A DNA stretch of 64,000 bases from Bacteroides zhangwenhongii. Its GTDB lineage: Bacteria; Bacteroidota; Bacteroidia; Bacteroidales; Bacteroidaceae. Every line of letters begins with the position of its first letter. Position 1 is the first letter of the stretch. The translations under genes and the position numbers were made by a program. Shown in pieces: positions 36,885-45,236 of this stretch. The notes under the pieces were generated by a model. It saw nothing but the letters and a program-made list of their open reading frames with translations. It was not told the origin of the DNA and ran no database searches. The stretch is taken from positions 3,348,001-3,412,000 of the forward strand of contig NZ_CP059856.1 of the NCBI RefSeq assembly GCF_009193325.2. Reading direction: 5' to 3'.

Positions 36885-39455
36885 ATGAAATCAATCATCA
36901 GAAACATATCGTTCTTATTGTTATTCGGAAGTATTACTGCTTGTGGCGAAAAAAACGTGACCGTTTCCTATCAAGAGTATCCAAATGCATTCAGAAATCC
37001 AATGAAAGGATTCAGAGAATTCTTTGCTCCCGGCATTGACCGTGTGAGAGAAGAATACCCTTATCCTTATGGTTCTATGACCAAAGAATACATGCAATGG
37101 AATATGATAGAAGATGATCCCAACGATGGAGTGGATAAAATCATCGCTTACAGCAACCATCGCTGGAAAGGAGTAGAAGATATCAATGTCAAAGTAATCC
37201 CCCGAGTCTTTCTTGTGTGGCTAGAACCTTGGCATGGTGGAAAGCCTAAAAATCCAAATAATCCTGATGATTTAGTCGGGTGGCACTGGCCTAAAGGGAT
37301 AACACAAGAGAAAAGTCCATACAAACAAAGGCCGAACTCAGTAGCAGCCTACGTGGAAGAGAAAGACAAAAATACCCCCATCATTGGGGGATACTTTGAC
37401 CCTTCATTTCCCGAACGTGTGGAGAAGCTAGTCGAAAAACTCGGGCAAGCATGGGACAATGATCCAAGAGTAGCTTATGTAGAGATGGGAATCATTGGTG
37501 AATGGGGTGAACATCATGACCCGGACTTGTCCACTTACTGGGCACCTCATGACGAACCTGACCATGTAGTAAACCGCACCTGGATTCCAGGCATGGAGAA
37601 AATCCTGGGTGACGCCTTCGCCAAAGCTTTTAAAAACAAGAAAGTAATGGTACGCTATGCCTATGAGTTTAAAGACTACGAATTTGGAATTTACTGGGAT
37701 TCCTGGTCGCAACCGCAGGAAGTCGTCAGAGGATATGAAGAAATGAAAAAGCTGGGTGATCGTTGGAAAACCCAACCAATAGGAGGCGAAATAACCTGGA
37801 ATTGGGGGGACTTGGCACGCTTCAAGTCTTTTGAAGAGGTGGTAGCCGATAAAGATACCAGAGAATATGTAATGGAGCAGATTCGCAATTTACATTGTAA
37901 CCATTTAGGCGGCATTACCTGGGCTGATTTCAACGATCCTAACTTCCAAAAGAACGCAGAGATATTGCAAAAGGCAATGGGATATCGGTTTGTCATAAAC
38001 GAGTTTACATATCCGAAAGAAATAAAAGAACAAGAGAGTCTTTCAATATCTTTCAGTGTTGTAAATACCGGCTCATCTCCATTCTATTATAATTGGCCTG
38101 TAGAAATAGCTCTGTTAGATCCGGTGAACCATCAAAAAGTCTGGGGAAAGGTATTGGAAGATGTGAATATATCCGAATGGATGCCTGGAGATAACTGGTC
38201 AGTAAATGAAAATAAATATCAGACCGCACCCGAGATCTATCACGTCCAGGAGAATATTCCTATAGACGCATCAATAGCTAAAGGAAAATATATCCTGGCA
38301 CTAACAGTGCTCGACCCCGCCGGAATGCAACCGTCACTCCGGTTTGCAAATGAAAATTATTTCGAAGGTGGATATCATCCGATGGGATATATCGGTATCA
38401 ATGAACCTATTGATGACACTCGATTGGATCCAAATTCATTCTTTGACATCCAAAGCGATAAATCTTTAAAATATCAAATTAAACAACTCTACACAGGGCC
38501 TAAAGATACAAAAGTTCCTATACCTGTTATATTTGATACAGATGTGGGTAATGATATTGATGATGTGCTAGCCATGCAAATGCTATTCAATTATGAAAAA
38601 GCCGGAGAAATTGATTTGCTGGGTATTACTATCAGCAAGTCAAATCCTTATTCTATTGAATACATCGACGGATACTGCCGTCTCAACGGCAAAGGCAACA
38701 TACCGTTAGGTTATGCTTACAACGGAGCCACTCCCGAAGATGGCGGTTATCTTCGTCAAACATTAGACACCATCATTGAAGGCAATAAAATACTGCATCC
38801 GCAAAGAAATATCAAAAGTAACTTGCCTGAAGGATATAAACTATTACGTAAGTTGCTCGCTTCACAGCAAGATAGCTCGGTTATATTCATAGCCGTAGGG
38901 CCTGAAACCAATTTGGCACGCTTACTAAAATCTGAAGCTGACGAGTATAGTGAATTAGACGGAAAATCTTTAGTAGCCCAAAAAGTAAAAATGCTCTCTG
39001 TCATGGGAGGACTTTATGGAAATGAGTTCGATTTCCCGGAATGGAATCTGATACAAGATTTGGATGCTGCCCAAACAGTATTTAAGGAATGGCCGACTAC
39101 AGTAGTAGCCAGTGGATGGGAATTGGGAAACAAACTGCTCTATCCGCATCAAAGCATATTGAACGACTTTCCGGAAAGTTATAAGCATCCACTTTGTGTC
39201 TCCTACAAGATTTATGATAAAATGCCTTATAACAGGCAAACTTGGGATCTCACATCTGTATTGTATGCCATTGAACCGATGGCTAATCATTTCGGACTTT
39301 CTCCGCAAGGAACAATTACTCTTGATAGCATCGGGCACAGCCTCTTTACTCCTTCCGAAAATGGAAAACACAGATATCTGACTATTCAAGGTGAAAAGAA
39401 TATTCAAACTACACTAGGGGCAATTGTCCGTCAAGTCACTGGAAAAGATAAGTAA
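36885..39455 (+). CDS. Fusion of RusGH-like putative glycosidase and inosine-uridine nucleoside hydrolase
   Basis: An 856-residue lipoprotein (Cys20 in ITACGE). Residues about 30-535 are a close paralogue of the entire preceding gene product, with the equivalent glutamates E206 (IIGEWGEHH) and E302 (IGGEITWNWG). Residues about 544-856 are a complete nucleoside hydrolase with the metal-binding motif FDTDVGNDIDDVLAM (Asp 551, 553, 559 and 560) and the GITI and YAYNGATP segments of IUNH proteins. The hydrolase part would split nucleosides into base and ribose. The fusion puts two ribose-releasing activities on one polypeptide, anchored by lipid and facing the periplasm or surface. In the B. thetaiotaomicron rus locus I recall separate rusGH and rusNH genes. 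It lies 12 bases after its paralogue. Confidence 0.85.
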   Translation: MKSIIRNISFLLLFGSITACGEKNVTVSYQEYPNAFRNPMKGFREFFAPGIDRVREEYPYPYGSMTKEYMQWNMIEDDPNDGVDKIIAYSNHRWKGVEDINVKVIPRVFLVWLEPWHGGKPKNPNNPDDLVGWHWPKGITQEKSPYKQRPNSVAAYVEEKDKNTPIIGGYFDPSFPERVEKLVEKLGQAWDNDPRVAYVEMGIIGEWGEHHDPDLSTYWAPHDEPDHVVNRTWIPGMEKILGDAFAKAFKNKKVMVRYAYEFKDYEFGIYWDSWSQPQEVVRGYEEMKKLGDRWKTQPIGGEITWNWGDLARFKSFEEVVADKDTREYVMEQIRNLHCNHLGGITWADFNDPNFQKNAEILQKAMGYRFVINEFTYPKEIKEQESLSISFSVVNTGSSPFYYNWPVEIALLDPVNHQKVWGKVLEDVNISEWMPGDNWSVNENKYQTAPEIYHVQENIPIDASIAKGKYILALTVLDPAGMQPSLRFANENYFEGGYHPMGYIGINEPIDDTRLDPNSFFDIQSDKSLKYQIKQLYTGPKDTKVPIPVIFDTDVGNDIDDVLAMQMLFNYEKAGEIDLLGITISKSNPYSIEYIDGYCRLNGKGNIPLGYAYNGATPEDGGYLRQTLDTIIEGNKILHPQRNIKSNLPEGYKLLRKLLASQQDSSVIFIAVGPETNLARLLKSEADEYSELDGKSLVAQKVKMLSVMGGLYGNEFDFPEWNLIQDLDAAQTVFKEWPTTVVASGWELGNKLLYPHQSILNDFPESYKHPLCVSYKIYDKMPYNRQTWDLTSVLYAIEPMANHFGLSPQGTITLDSIGHSLFTPSENGKHRYLTIQGEKNIQTTLGAIVRQVTGKDK

Positions 39456-39481
39456 ATATATAACCTGAAAAAAGAATAAAT

Positions 39482-40486
39482 ATGTTTATAGTCAATAGTT
39501 ATACATTAGCAATCATTTTTTGTTTAATTACAATGATTTGCTGGGGTTCCTGGGGGAATACCCAAAAACTGGCAAGCAAAAATTGGCGGTATGAACTCTA
39601 TTATTGGGATTACACTATTGGAATCCTGCTTTTCGCACTTCTTCTTGTGTTTACACTAGGGAGCTTTGGAAATGCCGGAAGAGGGTTTATCGAAGACATA
39701 CAACAAGTCAATAGTGAGAATGTTGTCAGCGCATTGATAGGAGGAATAATCTTCAATGCTTCTAATATTCTGCTTTCAGCCTCTGTATCCATAGCAGGCA
39801 TGGCCGTCGCTTTTCCGTTGGGTGTAGGTCTTGCCTTGGTATTAGGGGTATTTATCAATTATTTTAGTAGTCCGAAAGGAGATCCAGTTTGGTTATTTAC
39901 GGGTGTAGTACTGATTGTAATTGCCATTATATGCAATGGGATGGCGGCTGGTAAAAATCAAAAATCAGGAAGTAACAGCAGTAGAAAAGGAATAATTTTG
40001 GCAGCAATTGCCGGTATCTTAATGTCTTTTTTCTACCGCTTTGTAGCTGCCGCTATGGATCTGAACAATTTTGAATCTCCAACTCCAGGAATGGCGACTC
40101 CTTATACTGCTTTCTTTATCTTCGCTGTTGGTATCTTCTTAAGTAATTTTGTATTCAACACGATTGTTATGAAACACCCGTTTGTTGGTCTACCTGTCAG
40201 TTATAAAGAATATTTTGCAGGAAAATCGATGACTCACATGGTAGGTATTCTTGGCGGATGTATTTGGGGACTGGGTACTGCATTAAGCTATATTGCTGCC
40301 GGCAAAGCAGGAGCAGCTATTTCGTATGCACTTGGGCAAGGTGCGCCTATGATTGCTGCCTTATGGGGAGTCTTTATATGGAAAGAATTTACAGGAAGTT
40401 CTAAAGCTACAAATAGATTATTAGGAATAATGTTTATTCTATTTATCACCGGGCTATCATTTATCGTCTTATCAGGAGGAAATTAA
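39482..40486 (+). CDS. rusT: RusT-type sugar transporter (RhaT/GRP-like)
   Basis: A 334-residue inner-membrane protein with about ten hydrophobic helices and a Trp-rich first helix (MICWGSWGNTQKLA), as in the drug/metabolite-transporter branch that includes L-rhamnose (RhaT) and glucose/ribose porters. No signal peptide or soluble domain. Helix 9-10 has GAAISYALGQGAPMIAALWGVFIWKEF, resembling the sugar-porter end of the family. Position after the nucleoside-hydrolase gene matches rusT, the ribose transporter of the rus locus. It overlaps nothing and is followed 2 bases later by the GH97 gene, whose start has an upstream AGGAGG. Confidence 0.82.
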   Translation: MFIVNSYTLAIIFCLITMICWGSWGNTQKLASKNWRYELYYWDYTIGILLFALLLVFTLGSFGNAGRGFIEDIQQVNSENVVSALIGGIIFNASNILLSASVSIAGMAVAFPLGVGLALVLGVFINYFSSPKGDPVWLFTGVVLIVIAIICNGMAAGKNQKSGSNSSRKGIILAAIAGILMSFFYRFVAAAMDLNNFESPTPGMATPYTAFFIFAVGIFLSNFVFNTIVMKHPFVGLPVSYKEYFAGKSMTHMVGILGGCIWGLGTALSYIAAGKAGAAISYALGQGAPMIAALWGVFIWKEFTGSSKATNRLLGIMFILFITGLSFIVLSGGN

Positions 40487-40488
40487 TT

Positions 40489-42438
40489 ATGAATATAAAA
40501 TCAATCATTGCTTTATTGACTATCTTTCTTTTCTGTCCATCTCCTGCATCAAGCAAAAACATTGAGGGAACATCGCCTGACGGTAGTACCCGGATAGTTA
40601 TTGAAACAGAGAATCAAGTTGCATATTCTGTCTTCCGTCATGGGACAATGATATTGAACACCAGTCCTATATCACTAACTGTAGGCAACAACATTTGGGG
40701 AACAGACAGAAAATGCCTGAAAATTACGAGCCATAGTGTTTCCGAAAGAGTAAACTTCACTGTTCCCCGTAAATATAAACAGGTATCCAATGAGTACAAT
40801 CAAATTCAGTTAACTTATAAAGGATACAAAATAGAATTCAGAGTCTATAATGAAGGAGTAGCTTACCGCTTTATAAGCACATCCCACCATAAAGAGCCTG
40901 TACAGAGTGAAGTCGTATCCTTTTACTTTAACCAAGATTATAACAGTTATACCTTGCTGACAAACCAGCTACAAAATTGGTTTGAGCAGAATTATACAAT
41001 AAGTCCTATTAGTAAACTGCCACGTGACAGTTTTTCTGTTGCACCGGTCATGGTAGAAGTAGGCAAGTATAAAGTACTACTAGCCGAAGCCAATCTATAT
41101 AATTATGCAGGTATGTATCTACAACCAATCGGACATGCTTTTCAAGGAATATTTGCATTATATCCCGATCAGGAAGTACCCGCCGATGGAGATAATAAGA
41201 TTTATGCTTCCACCCGAAAAGATTATATCATCCCACATTGTGGTAAACGTGCTTTTCCATGGCGTGTGATAGGAATCTTTGATGATGCACCTTCTATCCT
41301 GAACAGCGAACTGATCTACCTTCTATCTGAGGAGAAAGCCAAAGATGCCGATTATTCTTGGATTAAGCCCGGAAAAGTTTTATGGGACTGGTGGAATGAC
41401 CGCAATATCTATAAGGTAAATTTTAAAAGTGGAATCAATACCGACACTTATCTTTATCTGATAGATTATGCCGCTAAACATCATATAGAATATGTATTAA
41501 TTGATGAAGGTTGGTCAGCTCGGAATGACTTACTAACTCTTAACCCCAATGTCGATATACCTTATATTTGTAAATATGCAAGGGAAAAAAATGTAGGTAT
41601 CCAATTATGGGCTAAATGGGTAAACGTTATGAGGCAAATGGATGCAGCTTTTGAGCAATTTAGTAAATGGGGAGTCAAAGGTGTCAAAATAGACTTTATG
41701 GATCGCAATGATGCAAAAATGGTCAACTTCTATGAGCAAGTTGCCATCAAAGCAACCCAGCACAAACTTCTAATAGATTTTCACGGTTCATATCCGAACG
41801 AAGGAATGCGACGCAAATATCCGAACCTTATGACCCGTGAAGGTGTAATTGGATTGGAATATAATAAATGGAGTAAACGAGCTACTGTCACGCACGATGT
41901 AATTATCCCTTATCTCCGTATGTGGGCAGGACCAATGGATTATACCCCCGGAGCTATGCTTAATGCACATCCGGAAACATTTTATGAAAATCAGCATGAA
42001 CCGATGAGTCAAGGGACCCGAAGTCATCAATTAGCAATGTATGTAGTGTATGAAAGTCCTCTACAAATGATCTCAGACAGCCCTACCAAATATGATGAAA
42101 ATCTACAAAGTTTCGAGTTTATTAAACAAATTCCCACTGTTTGGGATGAAACAATTCCTCTAAAAGGAGAAGTCGGTGAATATATCGCTATTGCACGACG
42201 TTATCAAAAGACATGGTATATAGGAGTTTTGAATGGAGTAACTCCACGAACAATAGAAATTGATTTGTCATTTATAGGAAAAAGTAGAAAAACAATCAAA
42301 GCCCACTATGATGGAATGAATGCAGAGCTACAAGCCAAAGATGTGCAGATCAAACAATATACGATCAGCGATTCTGAGAAACTTTCAATTCGTATGAGTC
42401 GTGGCGGTGGATATATAGGTATTATCAATATAGAATAA
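40489..42438 (+). CDS. GH97 glycoside hydrolase, retaining type
   Basis: A 649-residue secreted enzyme with a signal peptide (about 1-22), an N-terminal beta-supersandwich (about 25-285), a catalytic barrel (about 290-555) and a C-terminal beta domain. The motif GVKGVKIDFMDR places D402 as the nucleophile, the arrangement of retaining GH97 enzymes (alpha-galactosidases, beta-L-arabinopyranosidases) rather than the inverting SusB type, which uses glutamates instead. E451 or E457 in TREGVIGLEYNK would be the acid/base. It sits in the rus operon, a place where enzyme content is known to vary between species. It suggests that this locus also handles a glycoside beyond simple nucleosides. Confidence 0.86.
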   Translation: MNIKSIIALLTIFLFCPSPASSKNIEGTSPDGSTRIVIETENQVAYSVFRHGTMILNTSPISLTVGNNIWGTDRKCLKITSHSVSERVNFTVPRKYKQVSNEYNQIQLTYKGYKIEFRVYNEGVAYRFISTSHHKEPVQSEVVSFYFNQDYNSYTLLTNQLQNWFEQNYTISPISKLPRDSFSVAPVMVEVGKYKVLLAEANLYNYAGMYLQPIGHAFQGIFALYPDQEVPADGDNKIYASTRKDYIIPHCGKRAFPWRVIGIFDDAPSILNSELIYLLSEEKAKDADYSWIKPGKVLWDWWNDRNIYKVNFKSGINTDTYLYLIDYAAKHHIEYVLIDEGWSARNDLLTLNPNVDIPYICKYAREKNVGIQLWAKWVNVMRQMDAAFEQFSKWGVKGVKIDFMDRNDAKMVNFYEQVAIKATQHKLLIDFHGSYPNEGMRRKYPNLMTREGVIGLEYNKWSKRATVTHDVIIPYLRMWAGPMDYTPGAMLNAHPETFYENQHEPMSQGTRSHQLAMYVVYESPLQMISDSPTKYDENLQSFEFIKQIPTVWDETIPLKGEVGEYIAIARRYQKTWYIGVLNGVTPRTIEIDLSFIGKSRKTIKAHYDGMNAELQAKDVQIKQYTISDSEKLSIRMSRGGGYIGIINIE

Positions 42439-42475
42439 ATTCAAACTATCATTTCTATTAAAATCAAATATTAAT

Positions 42476-43879
42476 ATGAAAAAACTACTTACCATTACAG
42501 TCATTGGACTTATTTTACTAGTTTGTCAGACTGCCTGTACATCACAAAAAAACAATAACACTACGTCCATACAAACAGAAATACCTGTCCGTTCCACCGG
42601 GCAGGAAGACGTCATTCTATTAACTGCCCCTCCAATAGATACCGTACGCGTAGGTTTTATCGGACTTGGAATGCGTGGTCCTGGTGCAGTAGAACGTTGG
42701 ACACATATTCCAGGAACAAAAATCATAGCACTATGCGACCTACTTCCTGAGCGGGTTGAAAAAGCACAAGAAATATTAAAAAAAGCAGGTTTGCCAAAAG
42801 CTGAGCCTTATAGCGGAGAAGAAGACGCTTGGAAGAAACTTTGTGAAAGAGACGATATAGATATAGTTTATATTGCAACTGATTGGAAACATCATGCAAA
42901 AATGGGAGTTTATGCCATGGAACAAGGCAAACATGTAGCTATCGAGGTTCCATCTGCCATGACTTTGGAAGAAATATGGCAATTAGTCAATACTTCTGAG
43001 AAAACTCGCAAACACTGCATCCAACTTGAGAACTGCGTATATGATTTCTTTGAGCTCACAACATTAAATATGGCCCAACAAGGAGTTTTTGGTGAAATAC
43101 TTCATGTAGAAGGAGCATACATCCATAATCTTGAAGATTTTTGGGGAGAATATTGGAATAACTGGAGAATGGATTATAATCAAAAACATCGTGGTGACAT
43201 ATATGCTACCCACGGTATAGGACCAGCTTGCCAATTGCTCAATATTCATCGAGGTGATCGTCTGAAAACATTGGTAGCTATGGACACAAAGGCTGTAAAC
43301 GGACCTGCATACATCAAAAGACAAATGGGGAAGGAAGTTAAAGATTTTCAAAACGGTGATCAAACTTCCACATTAATTCGTACAGAAAACCAAAAAACAA
43401 TATTGATTCAGCATAATGTAATGACACCCCGCCCATACAGTCGCATGTATCAACTTGTAGGTACAGATGGATATGCCAGTAAATACCCTATTGAGGAGTA
43501 TTGTCTACGTCCTTCACAGATCGATTCTCAAAAGGTGCCCAATCATGAAGATCTAAACGCCCACGGTTCCCTGCCGACAGATGTAAAACTAGCATTAATG
43601 GATAAATATAAACATCCTATCCAAAGGGAATTGGAGGAAACAGCGAGAAAGGTAGGTGGACATGGTGGCATGGACTATATTATGGACTATCGCTTAGTAT
43701 ACTGCTTACAAAATGGCTTACCATTAGATATGGATGTCTATGATTTGGCAGAATGGTGCTGTATGGCCGAGCTCACCCGTCTTTCTATTGAGAATAATTC
43801 TGCACCCGTCGAAGTACCCGACTTCACTCGTGGAAGTTGGAATAAAGTACAAGGTTACTTTCACTCTTTTGTAAAATAA
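42476..43879 (+). CDS. GH109-type Gfo/Idh/MocA lipoprotein
   Basis: A 467-residue protein with a lipobox (QTAC, Cys20) and an N-terminal Rossmann domain that opens VRVGFIGLGMRGPGAV (about 58-73), followed by ALCDLLPERVEKA and YIATDWKHHAKMG. The C-terminal half is the usual Gfo/Idh/MocA beta-sheet domain with RGDIYATHGIGPACQLL. The GLGMRG form and overall length match family GH109, whose founding member cleaves alpha-N-acetylgalactosamine with bound NAD. It is the last gene of the rus operon, 37 bases after the GH97 gene and followed by a strong hairpin. True substrate in this setting is unknown; another NAD-dependent glycosidase activity is equally possible. Confidence 0.83.
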   Translation: MKKLLTITVIGLILLVCQTACTSQKNNNTTSIQTEIPVRSTGQEDVILLTAPPIDTVRVGFIGLGMRGPGAVERWTHIPGTKIIALCDLLPERVEKAQEILKKAGLPKAEPYSGEEDAWKKLCERDDIDIVYIATDWKHHAKMGVYAMEQGKHVAIEVPSAMTLEEIWQLVNTSEKTRKHCIQLENCVYDFFELTTLNMAQQGVFGEILHVEGAYIHNLEDFWGEYWNNWRMDYNQKHRGDIYATHGIGPACQLLNIHRGDRLKTLVAMDTKAVNGPAYIKRQMGKEVKDFQNGDQTSTLIRTENQKTILIQHNVMTPRPYSRMYQLVGTDGYASKYPIEEYCLRPSQIDSQKVPNHEDLNAHGSLPTDVKLALMDKYKHPIQRELEETARKVGGHGGMDYIMDYRLVYCLQNGLPLDMDVYDLAEWCCMAELTRLSIENNSAPVEVPDFTRGSWNKVQGYFHSFVK

Positions 43880-43916
43880 AACATTATTGGCAATAATTCT
43901 TTAATAATCAACATTA

Positions 43917-43948
43917 AAGCCATAGGAAATTTGCTATTCCTATGGCTT
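43917..43948 (+). terminator. Hairpin terminator after the rus operon
   Basis: AAGCCATAGGAA and TTCCTATGGCTT form a perfect 12-base stem with an 8-base loop, 38 bases after the GH109 stop. The downstream T-run is weak (ATTTAATTTTT from 43951). Since the stem is symmetrical it may also serve the opposite strand. Confidence 0.7.
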
Positions 43949-43977
43949 CAAATTTAATTTTTCTGATACAGCTCTAT

Positions 43978-44326
43978 TTAGACTGTTATATCCAACAAAG
44001 CCTCTCCTCTCACATTCTGCACCTTAATCCTCAATTCATCTTCTTCTCCATCTGCACAAAAATTTACTCCTTCATTACCATAAATCGGAATATGATGAAT
44101 AAGAACGCGTTTCTTCGCTTTCCTAAATTCTTTGGCGGAAAGTTCCTTTTCAAGAAGTCCACTTGTTCATTTCGCAGCTAGGTAAAATCATTCAAATCGT
44201 AATAGCCCAATGGGAACCTGGTTTATCCTCTCCACAATCAAGCATAACGATACGAGTATCTCTCCAATTGAAAGAATCGTAAGTTTTATTTTCCACATCA
44301 CTGTACCCCCATTGCCTATGGGATTC
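43978..44326 (-). pseudogene. Degraded calcineurin-like metallophosphoesterase fragment
   Basis: Reading the minus strand in shifting frames gives ESHRQWGYSDVENKTYDSFNW, RDTRIVMLDCGEDKPGSHWA, then after a frameshift YDLNDFT, a TAG stop, LRNEQVDFL, and after another frameshift LEKELSAKEFRKAKKRVLIH and HIPIYGNEG, ending at a TAA at 43978-43980. LDCGEDKP and HHIPIYG are typical of secreted Bacteroidetes metallophosphoesterases. The N-terminal part is missing and about 100 residues between HHIPIYG and the end seem to be lost. This explains the otherwise empty 445 bases. It abuts the stop of the endonuclease/phosphatase gene, so an upstream deletion probably joined the two. Confidence 0.72.
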
Positions 44327-45116
44327 AGTCATAAGGTTTGGTACGAAATTTTTTATCTGCCATTTCTGCTGTACACAGCTCTACAAGTATAGGACGATGA
44401 TCAGATGCCATCGGTTCATTCAACACTTGGGAAGATATAAGAGCAAAACCATTAGCATTTGACTTCAATGCGGTAATATAATCTATAGTTTCTTTGGGAT
44501 CAGGAGCCGGATAAGTAGATTGTTTAGGATTGGAGAGTATCTGAAAGTTTTTCTGTAACTCCTTTATAAAGTCGGATTCCGGTTCAGCATTCATGTCCCC
44601 AGCCAGAAAAAGAGGCTTTTTATAGGAAGCAGTAAATGACTTCACTATTTCCAGGGACTTCATGCGATCTTCTTCCGTTAATGACAGATGAGTACAACAA
44701 TAAATATAATCCTCAAATTCAGCTAAAATTAAAGTGCGCGTTTCTTCTCTTCCCGGTAAAGCTATTGTTTGTACCCGCACAGGGATTTGTTTTGCCAACA
44801 GTCCGATTCCGTATTTTCCACCGTCAAAATCAATGGCAGGTGCAAAATAAGCATACATTTGTGTACGTTCTGCAATTTCTCCTAGCACATACTTCTGCCT
44901 GCTCCGGTTCGTCATACTATCCACCTCTTGTATAGCAACAACATCAGGAGAAACATTATTTATCACATTCGCTACACGTTGGAAATTACAAATATCATCC
45001 ATGCCGTTCGCATTTTTAATGTTGTAAGTCATCAGCCGCAACATATGCTGTGCCTGTACCGGAGAAATAAGCCAAAGAGCCGAAAGCAGTAGAAAAATCT
45101 TTTTCATGTTTCTCAT
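44325..45116 (-). CDS. Endonuclease/exonuclease/phosphatase-family secreted protein
   Basis: A 263-residue protein with a signal peptide (about 1-22) and the complete EEP fold motifs: LMTYNIKNANG, AIQEVDS, GDMNAEPESD and ASDHRPILVEL. Such secreted EEP proteins are usually phosphodiesterases or endonucleases with Mg ions; specificity is not deducible. The last dozen residues (MADKKFRTKPYD) lie past the family domain and run up to a decayed metallophosphoesterase remnant, so the natural C-terminus may have been altered. It has its own consensus promoter whose -33 element is inside the ahpF terminator. Confidence 0.9.
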   Translation of the reverse strand: MRNMKKIFLLLSALWLISPVQAQHMLRLMTYNIKNANGMDDICNFQRVANVINNVSPDVVAIQEVDSMTNRSRQKYVLGEIAERTQMYAYFAPAIDFDGGKYGIGLLAKQIPVRVQTIALPGREETRTLILAEFEDYIYCCTHLSLTEEDRMKSLEIVKSFTASYKKPLFLAGDMNAEPESDFIKELQKNFQILSNPKQSTYPAPDPKETIDYITALKSNANGFALISSQVLNEPMASDHRPILVELCTAEMADKKFRTKPYD

Positions 45117-45142
45117 TTTTGGGGGTTAATGTTAAGTGCCTC

Positions 45143-45173
45143 CAAAGGTAGTAAAAAAACAAAAAGCCACAAA
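45143..45173 (-). promoter_or_regulatory. Consensus promoter of the EEP-family gene
   Basis: On the minus strand TTTG (45170-45173), 19 bases, then TACCTTTG (45143-45150) match the Bacteroides consensus perfectly. The start would lie near 45136, leaving a leader of about 20 bases. The TTTG is part of the stem of the ahpF terminator. Confidence 0.75.
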
Positions 45174-45199
45174 GATATGCGTTGATACCTTTGTAGCTT
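45164..45199 (-). terminator. Terminator after ahpF
   Basis: Minus-strand AAGCTACAAAGGTAT pairs with ATATCTTTGTGGCTT (13 of 15 Watson-Crick, plus a G-U) around a CAACGC loop, followed by a T-rich run (45153-45163). It lies about 40 bases after the ahpF stop. Confidence 0.8.
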
Positions 45200-45236
45200 C
45201 CATTTACAAGCGTTTGTAGAACCTATATCAAGCGCT

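Noticed and set aside
43942..44392. Two short plus-strand frames in the spacer after the rus operon
   Set aside because: The minus strand here reads as a decayed metallophosphoesterase, which explains the sequence better.
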